Positions 5,480-14,037 of a stretch of 19,138 bases of DNA are shown here, piece by piece. The notes below the pieces were generated by a model. That model made no database searches. It was not told the DNA's origin and saw nothing but the letters and a program-made list of their open reading frames with translations. Position 1 is the stretch's first letter. Every line of letters starts with the position of its first letter. The translations under genes and the position numbers were made by a program. The stretch spans positions 1 to 19,138 of the forward strand of contig JAYQOY010000032.1 of assembly GCA_038145075.1 (NCBI GenBank), in the 5' to 3' direction. Origin of the DNA: TMED14 sp038145075. GTDB lineage: Bacteria > Bacteroidota > Bacteroidia > Flavobacteriales > Schleiferiaceae.

Positions 5480-6683
5480 CCTGTGAGGGAAGGATTTTGG
5501 ATAAAATTTTCGCTGGGACCAAGGAGGTGAGCAGCACCGCTATGAAAATTAACAGGTTAGCCAGTAAAAATCCGACCCAATTCCAGGCGACGGGAACGGC
5601 ATCGACGTAGTAGGTTTGAGGGTCCAGTGGAAGGAATTTAAAGCGGTCTTGAGCCCATAAAAGACTGAAAGCTAATAGGTTTCCATACAAGAGTCCCCAG
5701 AGAATGCTTCGGCTAAAGAGGGTGAGGATGCTGATCATTAGGCGCCCGCTCGAGAGGCCCATGGTGCGCAGAATGGCCACGCTTTTGCGCCGTTCGATGA
5801 TTCGGATGAAAATGACTACCGCCGCATTGAAGGCTGCAACCAGGGTCAAAATCACCCCCAATAGCCAGGTGTTGGTGTCAAAGAGGTCCAGCCATTGGTA
5901 GAGTTGAGGATAGTCGTCGCGCGCGCTGTAGACGCCAAGTTCGACGGGAAGGGTGAGAAGGAGGGCTTCACGTTGCGCCTCTGAGAACGGACTGGAACGG
6001 AACAGAAGGAGGGCCTGGTGTTGATTCGGCTCCCATCGGTTGAGCTTTTGGACTTGGCGCTCGTGGCAGAAAATGGTTTGGGCATCCCATTCCACCAATC
6101 CCGTCTCGTAAATGCCTGCGACCGTAAAGTAGCGCAAGGTGGGCAAGCTTTGGGCATCGCGGGAGAAATACATTTCAAAGCTGCTATCCACGGCCACATT
6201 GAGCTGTTGGGCGAGGGTGGCGGAAATCCAGACCTCATTACTGGGCCATTCAGGAAGACTGCCATGGATCTTTTGGGTGGCGATACCCTTAGGAAGCGCA
6301 CTGACGCCCATGAGCTGTGCCCCGATCATTTGGGTGCCATGACTGGCCATTCCACCTTTGAAGGAAGCACTGAGCACCTCGGTGGCTTGATCCGAAAGGC
6401 TTGAAGAAACCTGCGCAGCTTGAGCTTCGTCCCAAGTGAATTCGAGGGCATCGGATGTGGGCTGCTGTTGGTAGCCTCGGATTTGAAGGCTGCCATGGAA
6501 TTCATCGACTTTCTGGTCAATGGCCTGCTGCAAGCCGTCGCCCGTGGCAATACCCACGACGACCGTAAAGACGCCTGCGGCAATGACGGCGGTGGCCAGG
6601 CCATTTGCCCGGTGGAGTTTAGGGCTTCTTTTTCCCCACTGCCACCCCAACCATATCGAGAAATTTCGCCAACTTGGTGCCAT
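5463..6683 (-). CDS. FtsX/LolE-type ABC transporter permease
   Basis: A 406-residue inner-membrane permease of the FtsX/MacB superfamily. An N-terminal membrane helix (about residues 28-47, LATAVIAAGVFTVVVGIATG) is followed by a ~220-residue periplasmic MacB-like domain. Three C-terminal helices follow, with the cytoplasmic coupling loop ERRKSVAILRTMGLSSGRL between the first two. This is the LolC/LolE layout, so lipoprotein release from the inner membrane is the best guess, but other FtsX-family exporters share it. No ATPase gene is adjacent. ATG 6683 is the only start that precedes the first helix by the usual short cytoplasmic segment. The frame is open farther upstream but that part lies inside the divergent gene. 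Its start codon overlaps that gene's ATG. The tRNA-Asp promoter overlaps its 3' end. Confidence 0.85.
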   Translation of the reverse strand: MAPSWRNFSIWLGWQWGKRSPKLHRANGLATAVIAAGVFTVVVGIATGDGLQQAIDQKVDEFHGSLQIRGYQQQPTSDALEFTWDEAQAAQVSSSLSDQATEVLSASFKGGMASHGTQMIGAQLMGVSALPKGIATQKIHGSLPEWPSNEVWISATLAQQLNVAVDSSFEMYFSRDAQSLPTLRYFTVAGIYETGLVEWDAQTIFCHERQVQKLNRWEPNQHQALLLFRSSPFSEAQREALLLTLPVELGVYSARDDYPQLYQWLDLFDTNTWLLGVILTLVAAFNAAVVIFIRIIERRKSVAILRTMGLSSGRLMISILTLFSRSILWGLLYGNLLAFSLLWAQDRFKFLPLDPQTYYVDAVPVAWNWVGFLLANLLIFIAVLLTSLVPAKILSKILPSQVLRMQ

Positions 6684-7998
6684 GCAGCGTAAAGATACTT
6701 GGCTCGCCGGAGCCGTAGGCATCGTCCTCTTCTTTTTCTCCACTTTGCACGTTCAGGCACAAGGCTACACCCCTTACTTGAAAGGAGCCGAACATACGGG
6801 GGCTTTGCAGCTAGAAGTTCTCAAGGAAGCCCCGGATACCTTGCGCTACGCCTTGGTGGCTCATGCGGCGAGTTTGAACTACGATAGCAAGCGCAAGCGC
6901 CTATACAATACGGTTGAACGTGCTCGGAAGCTCCACCTCAACGTGGTGAAGATTTTCTCCCCAGAGCACGGATTCACGGGAAGTTATTCGGCCGGCGAGC
7001 ACGTCGAAGATGAAGACGTAGATGGCGTAAAGATCCCTATGGTCTCGCTCTACGGCGCGCACAAAAAGCCTACCGCTGAGGATTTAGCGGATGTGGACGT
7101 CGTGCTATTTGACCTGCAAGATGTGGGGGTTCGTTTCTATACCTATATCAGCACGCTCACTTACGTTATGGAGGCCTGTGCGGAATACCAAAAACCACTC
7201 ATCGTTCTGGACCGCCCCAATCCCTTTGCCAATGTGGTGGACGGCCCCGTGTTAGACACCGCCTACACCAGCTTTGTAGGCCTGCATCCCGTGCCTGTGC
7301 TCTATGGCATGACCATGGGCGAATATGCCCAAATGGTCAAAGGCGAAGGGTGGATTAGAAAAGCCGACTCCTTGGAGCTGCGCGTGATTCCTTGCGTAGA
7401 CTACCACCGGGAGCCCGTTTCCTTCCCCGATGAAGCGCCGCCCTCGCCCAATTTGCCCAATGCGCATGCCATCGCCTTGTACCCGTCGCTTTGCTTTTTT
7501 GAAGCAACTCCGGTGAGTGTAGGGCGTGGAACAGAGGCACCTTTTGAGTGGCTAGGGGCTCCTTGGCTGGATTCAACGGGCTTCTCCTTTGTTCCCATAC
7601 CCAATGCGGGCGCCAGTTCCCCAAAATTTCAAGGCGATACCTGCCACGGCTGGGATTTGCGTACAGCGCCCATACACCCGGAACAGGGGCTGCAGCTGAA
7701 CTACCTCCACGAGGTCTATCATGCCTATGTTAACCGTGGATTGGATAGTCTACCGTCCTTCTTTACCTCCTTCATGGACAAACTGGCTGGAGGAACCTCG
7801 CTGGAAGATGCCTTGGTGGCGGGCCAAACCGCCCAAGAAATCCAAGAATCTTGGCAGCCGGACCTAGAGGCCTTTAGGCAGATTCGCAGCAGATACCTGC
7901 TGTACAGCGCCAAGCCGCTTCCTGTGCCAGCCCCGGCACCGCCCAGCGCAGCTCCCACCAAAAAAGCAAAGAAAACCACGAAAAAAGGCGCCCAGTAG
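6682..7998 (+). CDS. namZ: NamZ-like exo-beta-N-acetylmuramidase (DUF1343, GH171)
   Basis: A 438-residue secreted protein of the DUF1343 family, whose Bacillus member (YbbC, renamed NamZ) removes terminal MurNAc from peptidoglycan fragments. The signal peptide is residues 1-26, ending TLHVQAQ. Diagnostic family stretches are NVVKIFSPEHGF (about 87-98), DVVLFDLQDVGVRFYTYIS (139-157), PLIVLDRPNP (172-181), GPVLD, then SPNLPNAHAIALYPSLCFFE and VSVGRGTE. It likely acts in the periplasm on cell-wall turnover or scavenged peptidoglycan. An unusual Pro/Ala/Lys-rich tail (about the last 28 residues, ending KKAKKTTKKGAQ) follows the catalytic domain. ATG 6682 is the only start giving a signal peptide, and it overlaps the divergent permease ATG. 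The stop codon lies in the loop of the terminator. Confidence 0.88.
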   Translation: MQRKDTWLAGAVGIVLFFFSTLHVQAQGYTPYLKGAEHTGALQLEVLKEAPDTLRYALVAHAASLNYDSKRKRLYNTVERARKLHLNVVKIFSPEHGFTGSYSAGEHVEDEDVDGVKIPMVSLYGAHKKPTAEDLADVDVVLFDLQDVGVRFYTYISTLTYVMEACAEYQKPLIVLDRPNPFANVVDGPVLDTAYTSFVGLHPVPVLYGMTMGEYAQMVKGEGWIRKADSLELRVIPCVDYHREPVSFPDEAPPSPNLPNAHAIALYPSLCFFEATPVSVGRGTEAPFEWLGAPWLDSTGFSFVPIPNAGASSPKFQGDTCHGWDLRTAPIHPEQGLQLNYLHEVYHAYVNRGLDSLPSFFTSFMDKLAGGTSLEDALVAGQTAQEIQESWQPDLEAFRQIRSRYLLYSAKPLPVPAPAPPSAAPTKKAKKTTKKGAQ

Positions 7999-8008
7999 GC
8001 GCCTTTTT
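7982..8008 (+). terminator. Bidirectional intrinsic terminator enclosing the namZ stop
   Basis: Stem GGCGCC (7987-7992) and GGCGCC (7998-8003), loop CAGTA, preceded by AAAAA and followed by TTTTT. The TAG stop (7996-7998) spans the loop and stem. The symmetry lets it also serve the convergent TonB receptor gene, whose stop is at 8029. Confidence 0.88.
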
Positions 8009-8028
8009 ACGAACCAAAAAACAGTGCA

Positions 8029-10386
8029 TTAAAACTCGAAGATGAAGCCCACACTGGGCAAGACGGTGCCGCCATTGACGTTGGGCAAGGTGGTGGTTTG
8101 GTACTGCCAAGGCTTATCTGGATTGATCACCGGATTTCCGTCTGCATCGCGCACGACGTCGATGAAATCGGGTCCAGCCACTTTATAGGCCAGGGCGTTC
8201 TGCAAATCAAAGTAGAGGTCGATGTTGACCTTTTTGAGGAACCACTTTTTGTCAATTCGGACATTGAGGCGGTCAAACTCGCCCAAGCGCTCCGTGTTAA
8301 GCAGGCTGTAATTGGGAATTCCACGACCGAGAACGTCCCAGTTGTAAATCGTGGCGGTCTTTTCGAGGTCAAAGGGAGTGTAAGGTGCGCCGCCCAGGTG
8401 CTGGTACTGTACGCCAATCTCGTAGTTCTTGCCAAAGCGCTTGCCGAAGGTGAACGTGGCAATCAGACCGTTGTCCCAGGAAGAGGGTACGTAGTCGCCT
8501 TGAATATCCTGGAACTCAGAACGCACCAGGGTAATGGCTGCGATGCCAAAGAGGCCCTTATAGAGCTTTTGCTGGTAGGTCAGCTCTAAACCATAGGCGC
8601 GGCCATCCGACGTTGCCGTCGCCAGCTGGTTGCCAATGACGCCAAAGTCACCGCCCACCGTCGCCAAGGAAATAGAATCGCGCAGCAAGAAGGGGTAGTT
8701 GCTGTAGCGCTTGTAGAAGCCTTCGATGGACGTCTTTGCGTTCCAGGGCCAGTACTGGGTGGTACCGGCTACAAAGTGTTCCGCTTGAATAAAAGTCAGA
8801 GCCGAATTGTCCCCATCCGTACCCACGTAGCCCAAAGCGGTGTAGGGAGGGAGCTGGTAGTAGCGACCGTAGTTGCCGTCCAGGGTCCAATTTTCCGTTA
8901 GATTGTACGAAAGGGCCACACGGGGTGACAATTGGTTCAAGGGGTTGCGGGTGCTTTCATTGAAATCCACAATGTCCGTGCGTAGGCCCAAGGAAACCTT
9001 CAAACGATCTTCTGCAAAGCGACCTACCCAGTTGGCAAAGGCGTTGGCCTTGTAGTAGATAGCATCCGTTTCGTAGTCCAAAATGAAGCCACCGGGCAAG
9101 CGCTTGTCAAAGGTTTGCGTGTTGTACTTCGCCTGCTCCAATCCAAAGCCCACCATGGACTCCCAGCGGCTTTTCTTGATTTGGTGCTCGAGGCGAAACT
9201 TGTTTTCGATTTCCTGCGAGGCGTAGTTCAACAGCTGGTCCAGATCGCGGTTGTTGTTTTCATACTTGTAGGACTCATTGTTGAGCATGAAGCGGCTCAA
9301 GACGATGTTGGTGATTCCGCCCGGGCCAAAGTGCGTGTACTTGGCCCCAATGCTGTAGTTCCATTGGTCGTATTCGGGCAAGTAGTTTAGGATGTAGCGC
9401 TGCTCGGGCGTTTCATTTTGGTCCGTATTCAAGACGCTCACGTCGTAGGCGCCCAGGCTCAAAATGGTCAACTGGTTGTTTCGGTTGAAGTTGTGCTTGA
9501 CTTTAAACTGGTAGTCGTTGTAAGTCGGCAAGAAGGGTAGTCCAATAGCCTTAAAGAGGAACTGCAAATAACTGCGACGAATGGAGGCCAAATAGGTGGT
9601 CTTCTTGCTCAATGGACCGTCCAAGGTCAGGCCCACTTCCGAAGCTCCAATCTGAAAAATGCCGCCCGTCTTGTCCGTGCGCCCATCTTTCAAGTTGATT
9701 TCCATAATGGAGCTCAAACTGTTACCGCGCTGTGCCGCAAAGGCCGAGGTGTAGAAGTCTACGTCGCGAATAAAGTTCACGTTGATCATGCCCACGGGAC
9801 CGCCCGAAGCACCTTGCGTCGCAAAGTGGTTGATGGCGGGGATCTCGATCCCATCCAGGAAGAAGCGGTTCTCATTGGGGCCGCCACCGCGAATGATGAG
9901 GTCATTTCGGAAGGCTACGCCGGAAGCCACACCGGGTAGTGATTGAATGACCTTGGAAATGTCCTGGTTGCCACCGGGGTTGCGCTGAATTTCATTGATG
10001 CCAATGCTCTGCACACTCACAGGGGACTGCGCTTCCTGTTTGAACTGCTGTTGGGTACTGATGACCACTTCGTCCAAAACTTGCAAGGCTTCGCGCAAGC
10101 GAAAGTTCACAACCGCGGCTTTGGCCTGCGTGACTTGGACTTCAAACTGCGTCTTGCCTTCATAGCCGATAAAGCTGACGGAAACGTTGTACAAGCCCGG
10201 CACCATGCCGCGCAATTCAAAGTTTCCATCAAAATCCGTGGGAGCCTGAATAGGGCTGCCTTGAATGCTTACAATAGCCCCCGGAATGGGGTCGTTGCTG
10301 GCGTCGTCTACGACGGTGCCACGAATGACTTGCGCCTGGGCAACCCACGATACGGTTAAAAGGAGAAAGAGGTAAAGCTTGCGCAT
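8029..10386 (-). CDS. TonB-dependent receptor with carboxypeptidase-regulatory-like N-terminal domain
   Basis: A 785-residue outer-membrane receptor for energy-dependent uptake of an unknown ligand. Features in order: signal peptide (1-18, ending WVAQAQ); a beta-sandwich domain (about 20-105, QVIRGTVVDDASNDPIPGA and SFIGYEG); a TonB-box-like region around VLDEVVIS (103-110); a plug domain (about 120-235) with SLPGV, LIIRGGGPNENRFFLDGIEI and NSLSSIMEINLKDG; then a beta-barrel ending in the typical terminal Phe (VGFIFEF). I chose ATG 10386 because it starts the signal peptide; the open frame upstream covers the previous gene's terminator. No SusD partner is adjacent, so it is not a standard glycan-utilisation pair. 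The neighbouring muramidase is convergent and may be unrelated. Confidence 0.93.
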   Translation of the reverse strand: MRKLYLFLLLTVSWVAQAQVIRGTVVDDASNDPIPGAIVSIQGSPIQAPTDFDGNFELRGMVPGLYNVSVSFIGYEGKTQFEVQVTQAKAAVVNFRLREALQVLDEVVISTQQQFKQEAQSPVSVQSIGINEIQRNPGGNQDISKVIQSLPGVASGVAFRNDLIIRGGGPNENRFFLDGIEIPAINHFATQGASGGPVGMINVNFIRDVDFYTSAFAAQRGNSLSSIMEINLKDGRTDKTGGIFQIGASEVGLTLDGPLSKKTTYLASIRRSYLQFLFKAIGLPFLPTYNDYQFKVKHNFNRNNQLTILSLGAYDVSVLNTDQNETPEQRYILNYLPEYDQWNYSIGAKYTHFGPGGITNIVLSRFMLNNESYKYENNNRDLDQLLNYASQEIENKFRLEHQIKKSRWESMVGFGLEQAKYNTQTFDKRLPGGFILDYETDAIYYKANAFANWVGRFAEDRLKVSLGLRTDIVDFNESTRNPLNQLSPRVALSYNLTENWTLDGNYGRYYQLPPYTALGYVGTDGDNSALTFIQAEHFVAGTTQYWPWNAKTSIEGFYKRYSNYPFLLRDSISLATVGGDFGVIGNQLATATSDGRAYGLELTYQQKLYKGLFGIAAITLVRSEFQDIQGDYVPSSWDNGLIATFTFGKRFGKNYEIGVQYQHLGGAPYTPFDLEKTATIYNWDVLGRGIPNYSLLNTERLGEFDRLNVRIDKKWFLKKVNIDLYFDLQNALAYKVAGPDFIDVVRDADGNPVINPDKPWQYQTTTLPNVNGGTVLPSVGFIFEF

Positions 10387-10441
10387 TTTGTTTAATGTTT
10401 TCTGGGCTTTTAACGCTTTTAGGGCATAAAGGTTCAACAAA

Positions 10442-10464
10442 AAACCCGGCGCAGGGCCGGGTTT
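10442..10464 (-). terminator. Intrinsic terminator after the DUF2911 gene
   Basis: Perfect 9-bp stem AAACCCGGC (10442-10450) and GCCGGGTTT (10456-10464) with a 5-nt loop. On the minus strand the stem runs into TTTTTTG, 22 bp past the stop of the DUF2911-TPR gene and upstream of the TonB receptor start. It probably separates the two transcription units. Confidence 0.85.
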
Positions 10465-10486
10465 CAATATCTTAATTGATAACTCC

Positions 10487-11329
10487 TTAAAGGTCAGATA
10501 CAAAGCGCTTGATCGTGTCCGCATAATTGAAGGGAGCATTGTTCTTGGCTGCGTCCGCGCGGCCCATTTCCAGGGCTTTGTTGGCGGCCTTTTTGGCTTC
10601 CTTCTTTCGGTCATTCTTTGCGAGGACTTGCGCATACAAGTAGTAGTTGTACCAGTTGTCCGGATTGAGCTCAATGACCTTCTCCATGTAGGTCAAAGCC
10701 TTCGCAAGTTCAATGTTGTTCTGGTTGTAGAAGTTGGCCGCATTGCGGTACACGCGCCAGTTTTCAGGCTCTGCGGCAATGGCAGCATCAATATTGGCCA
10801 TGGCCAACTCCATCGTGTTCAACTCAACGGGCAAAGCGATGCGAACATCCGACCAGTCCATCACTATCTCTGCCTTGGACACTGAAATGTTTTCTAGGCT
10901 CAAACGCATGGTTTCCACAGAGGGAATCGCTTGAGGCGTCACCTCGGTGCGCAGCACGTCTTCTTCCTGGCTGTAGCCATCGACGCCCCACATGTCTGTT
11001 TTGGTATTCAGGATGACCGTCCATGCGCCTTTGTTGGGAATCATGGAAAGGCTGTACGTGCCTGCTGCCACTTGGGTACCCGCAATCGTAACAGGCTTAG
11101 AGAAGGTGACTTTGGTGTTTTGGTTGGCACCGGCACGCCAGTGGCTTCCAAAGGGAACCAAATCGCCAAAGATGACACGGCCGTTCATGCTGGGACGGGA
11201 ATAGTCCAGAGTGATATCCGTTAAACCTACACGCTGTTCTAAGTGCGTAGAAGGGGAGGGCTGCGGAAGCTCTTGAGCGACGGCAGCGAAAACGGCCAAG
11301 ATGGCCAAGGAGGTTAAAATCTTCTTCAT
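10487..11329 (-). CDS. Exported DUF2911 protein with C-terminal TPR repeats
   Basis: A 280-residue exported protein. The signal peptide is residues 1-18 (MKKILTSLAILAVFAAVAQ). Residues ~25-165 are a DUF2911 domain, recognised by ITLDYSRPSMNGRVIFG, LVPFGSHWRAGANQNT and AAGTYSLSMIPNKG. Residues ~180-265 form TPR-like helical repeats (NWRVYRNAANFY, ALTYMEKVIELNPDNW, AQVLAKNDRKKEAKKAA). DUF2911 is common in Bacteroidota and of unknown function; TPRs usually mediate protein contacts, here presumably in the periplasm. The start is 12 bp after the htpG stop, so it may be co-transcribed with the chaperone gene, and a strong terminator follows it. Confidence 0.87.
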   Translation of the reverse strand: MKKILTSLAILAVFAAVAQELPQPSPSTHLEQRVGLTDITLDYSRPSMNGRVIFGDLVPFGSHWRAGANQNTKVTFSKPVTIAGTQVAAGTYSLSMIPNKGAWTVILNTKTDMWGVDGYSQEEDVLRTEVTPQAIPSVETMRLSLENISVSKAEIVMDWSDVRIALPVELNTMELAMANIDAAIAAEPENWRVYRNAANFYNQNNIELAKALTYMEKVIELNPDNWYNYYLYAQVLAKNDRKKEAKKAANKALEMGRADAAKNNAPFNYADTIKRFVSDL

Positions 11330-11341
11330 AGTGGATCTAAG

Positions 11342-13234
11342 TTATACCAAACGCTCCATCGCGCGGTTCACAAATGCTGTTAACGCCTCACCTTGCAACA
11401 AGTTCTGCTGCAACAGCGCCAAATCTTTGGCGTGAGCAATCAAGCCATCGCGCTCTTCGCCCTCTGCCTTCAAGATCTTGCCCGCCAAAGCGTGGTTGGT
11501 GTTGACCACCAAATCGTAGGATTCAGGGAAGTCGCCCATGCCCATAAAGCCACCGCCGCCTGTGGCAGACATCTCCTTCATGCGGCGCATGAATTCGGGA
11601 ATGGTAATCAGCATAGGCGCATCGTCGCTCCCCAAGGCTTCCGTCCGAACCGTATACGTCTTGCTGTTTAAGGCACCTTCGATATGGCCTTTGAGGGATT
11701 CGATTTCTTTGTCTGTCAGGATGGACGTACGCTCGTCGCCCTTGGGGATGAGCTTGTCCAGCAAGTCGCTGTCCACGCGGGCAAAGCGAAGTTTTTCCTG
11801 GCTGCCTTCGAACTTCTGAATGCTGTGGCCGGCAATAGGCGACTCGAGCAAGATCACATCGTAGCCTTCCGCCTTTGCCTTTTGGATGTAACTGTGCTGG
11901 GCATCCGCATTGGAGGCGTAGAGCACCACGCGCTGACCTTCTTTATCGGTCTGCAGGGCCGAAATCTTCTCCAAGTACTCCTCCATCGTGTAGTACTTCT
12001 CGTCCACCACAGATTTGAAGAGGTTGAACTTCTGGGCGCGCTCGTAGAATTTCTCTTCGGTCACCATGCCGTATTCGATAATGACCGAAATGTCTTTCCA
12101 CTTGGCTTCAAAATCGGCGCGGTCCGCCTTGAACATCTCTTCCAATTTGTCCGCCACTTTCTTAGTGATGTGTCCGCTGATTTTCTTCACGTTTCCATCG
12201 GCCTGCAAGTAGGAGCGCGATACATTCAAAGGAATGTCCTTGGAGTCAATCACTCCGTGCAGCAGGGTCAAGAAGTCCGGAACGATGCCTTCTACATTGT
12301 CCGTGATGAACACTTGGCTCTGGTAGAGCTGGATTTTGTTCTTCTGCAGCTCCATGTTGGGCTTGATCTTAGGGAAGAACAAAATGCCGGTGAGGTCAAA
12401 GGGATAGTCCACATTGATGTGAATGTGGAAGAGGGGGTCTTCAAAGGAGTAAGGGTAGAGGGCCTTGTAAAACTTCTTGTAGTCCTCCTCGCTCAAGTCG
12501 CTGGGCTTCTTGGTCCAAGCGGGCTCCGTTTCATTGATAATGTCGGGCTTCTTGACGGATTCGTACTTCGCCTCTTCGCCTTCAGCGGCTACGTTCACGC
12601 GCTCCTCTTTTTCGCCACACTGGATGGGAATGCTCATGAAGCGCGCGTACTTCTTGAGCAGCTCCTTGATTTTGTGCTCCTCCAAGAACGCTTCGCTCTC
12701 GCCGTCGATGTGCAGGATGATTTCGGTGCCGCGGTCCTTTTTGGTACAGGCTTTTAATTCAAATTCGGGCGAACCGTCACAAGACCAATGTGCGCCTTCC
12801 TTTTCATTTTCGGTCTTCCAGGACAAGGACTTGATTTCCACCTTGCTGGATACCATAAAGCTGGAGTAGAAGCCCAGTCCAAAATGGCCAATCATGGCGC
12901 CTTTCTCGACCTTGCCTTCGTACTGCTTCACAAATTCTTCCGCGCCCGAAAAGGCCACGTCGTTGATGTACTTCTGCACCTCGTCCTGGGTCATGCCGAT
13001 GCCTCGGTCCACAATGCGAAGCTGCTTTTTCTTCTTGTCGATGTGTACCTGAATGGTCAGATCACCCGTTTCGCCCTTGAATTCGCCCAAATTGGCCAGG
13101 GTCTTCAACTTGGTACTCGCGTCCACCGCGTTTGAAATGAGCTCACGCAAGAAAATTTCGTGATCGCTATACAGGAATTTTTTGATGATGGGGAAAATGT
13201 TATCCGCCGAAACATTGATTTTTCCAGTCGCCAT
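11342..13234 (-). CDS. htpG: Molecular chaperone HtpG (bacterial Hsp90)
   Basis: A 630-residue cytoplasmic Hsp90, an ATP-driven chaperone dimer, close to the usual bacterial length (E. coli about 624). The N-terminal ATPase domain shows FLRELISNAVDA with catalytic Glu31 and Mg-binding Asn35, nucleotide-contacting DRGIGMT (76-82) and the lid/glycine motif GHFGLGF (116-122). The middle domain includes NVSRSYLQ, with the family arginine. The C-terminal dimerisation domain contains an unusual glycine-rich stretch (GGGGFMGMGDFPESYDL). I chose ATG 13234 because it begins MATGKINVSADN, as in the family; 36 upstream codons are open but unrelated. It is divergent from the crtA-like gene and possibly co-transcribed with the DUF2911 gene. 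Confidence 0.96.
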   Translation of the reverse strand: MATGKINVSADNIFPIIKKFLYSDHEIFLRELISNAVDASTKLKTLANLGEFKGETGDLTIQVHIDKKKKQLRIVDRGIGMTQDEVQKYINDVAFSGAEEFVKQYEGKVEKGAMIGHFGLGFYSSFMVSSKVEIKSLSWKTENEKEGAHWSCDGSPEFELKACTKKDRGTEIILHIDGESEAFLEEHKIKELLKKYARFMSIPIQCGEKEERVNVAAEGEEAKYESVKKPDIINETEPAWTKKPSDLSEEDYKKFYKALYPYSFEDPLFHIHINVDYPFDLTGILFFPKIKPNMELQKNKIQLYQSQVFITDNVEGIVPDFLTLLHGVIDSKDIPLNVSRSYLQADGNVKKISGHITKKVADKLEEMFKADRADFEAKWKDISVIIEYGMVTEEKFYERAQKFNLFKSVVDEKYYTMEEYLEKISALQTDKEGQRVVLYASNADAQHSYIQKAKAEGYDVILLESPIAGHSIQKFEGSQEKLRFARVDSDLLDKLIPKGDERTSILTDKEIESLKGHIEGALNSKTYTVRTEALGSDDAPMLITIPEFMRRMKEMSATGGGGFMGMGDFPESYDLVVNTNHALAGKILKAEGEERDGLIAHAKDLALLQQNLLQGEALTAFVNRAMERLV

Positions 13235-13260
13235 AGTGCTTTGGTTTAGTTTTATGGAAC

Positions 13261-13296
13261 GTCTTGAAACAAGCCTCATGCCACGGCTGTTTAGAC
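13261..13296. repeat. Imperfect inverted repeat between htpG and the crtA-like gene
   Basis: Left arm GTCTTGAAACAAGCC and right arm GGCTGTTTAGAC pair as GTCT, AAACA, GCC with 2-nt and 1-nt bulges around a 9-nt spacer. It sits 26 bp upstream of both start codons, a plausible operator position for either gene. It is not a CIRCE element. Confidence 0.35.
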
Positions 13297-13321
13297 GTTG
13301 TAGAACTGACAAATTGACCGA

Positions 13322-14026
13322 ATGCACCCCCAAGGCCGCCACATCGCCGTACGATTTATGACATTTTCAGGTTTCAAGGCCCGTTGGCGCGCCTTTGGAG
13401 GCATGGGGCTCTCCCTCCGTCATGGACTGCAGGCGCCGGGTCTCTGCTTCGGCAAAATGCTGGGCAGCGGCGCGGGCAATGGCTTTTCCATTTGGCCGGA
13501 TTGGGGCACCTATGCCTGGTTCACCGTTTGGGAACGCGCAGAAGATGCCGAGGCCTTCTTTGCCACGGATGCTATGCTGACCGATTTGCGCGGCTATGCG
13601 TCGAGCGAATGGGGCTTTACGGCGCAGCCTATTCGTGCCCATGGCACGTGGAACGGCGTGCAGCCCTTTTTGCTAAACGCAGGTTCGCAACCCGCACCGG
13701 GCGCCCGCCTAGCCGTCCTCACCCGCGCGAGCATCAAACGCAGTCAGGCTTGGCGCTTTTGGTGGAATGTTCCATCGGCCTCGCGCAATGTGGAGCAGCA
13801 CCCCGGCTTGCGCTTTGCCAAAGGCGTGGGGGAATACCCCCTCATCGAGCAAGCCACGCTGAGTGTGTGGAATTCGGCGGAAGAACTCGACGCCTTCGCC
13901 TACCAGAGCCGGCAGCATCGCCCCATGGTGCAAAAGACCCGAAAACACGGCTGGTACAGCGAGGAGATGTTTCTCCGCATGGAGGTTTTGTCCATGTTTG
14001 GCGAACTTCCTAAATTTCCCCAATAG
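13322..14026 (+). CDS. CrtA-like (spheroidene monooxygenase family) carotenoid oxygenase
   Basis: A 234-residue protein of the CrtA family, heme-type monooxygenases that introduce keto groups into acyclic carotenoids in purple bacteria. The N-terminus (HIAVRFMTFSGFKARWRAFGGMG, residues 7-29) aligns with the CrtA start, which supports ATG 13322 over the internal ATG 13358. Then come GSGAGNGFSIWPDW, and the strongest family region LRFAKGVGEYPLIEQATLS and QHRPMVQKTRKHGWYSEEMF with Glu/Arg/His-rich character. It is expected to be cytoplasmic or membrane-associated. No other carotenoid gene is in view, so the substrate is uncertain. The next gene, an AlkB-like oxygenase, begins 11 bp after the stop, so the two are probably one operon. 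Confidence 0.82.
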   Translation: MHPQGRHIAVRFMTFSGFKARWRAFGGMGLSLRHGLQAPGLCFGKMLGSGAGNGFSIWPDWGTYAWFTVWERAEDAEAFFATDAMLTDLRGYASSEWGFTAQPIRAHGTWNGVQPFLLNAGSQPAPGARLAVLTRASIKRSQAWRFWWNVPSASRNVEQHPGLRFAKGVGEYPLIEQATLSVWNSAEELDAFAYQSRQHRPMVQKTRKHGWYSEEMFLRMEVLSMFGELPKFPQ

Positions 14027-14037
14027 ACTTGATTGCC

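Noticed and set aside
8029..10386. SusC/SusD glycan-uptake pair
   Set aside because: The receptor is shorter than typical SusC proteins and no SusD-like lipoprotein is adjacent.
10387..10674. 96-codon N-terminal extension of the TonB receptor
   Set aside because: It would place the signal peptide internally and cover the terminator and the end of the previous gene.
11684..12757. Plus-strand open frame of 357 codons
   Set aside because: It is antisense to htpG; Val/Leu-rich composition without motifs is typical of a shadow of a GC-rich gene.
13235..13321. CIRCE (HrcA) operator before htpG
   Set aside because: The TTAGCACTC/GAGTGCTAA halves are absent; only an unrelated imperfect palindrome is present.
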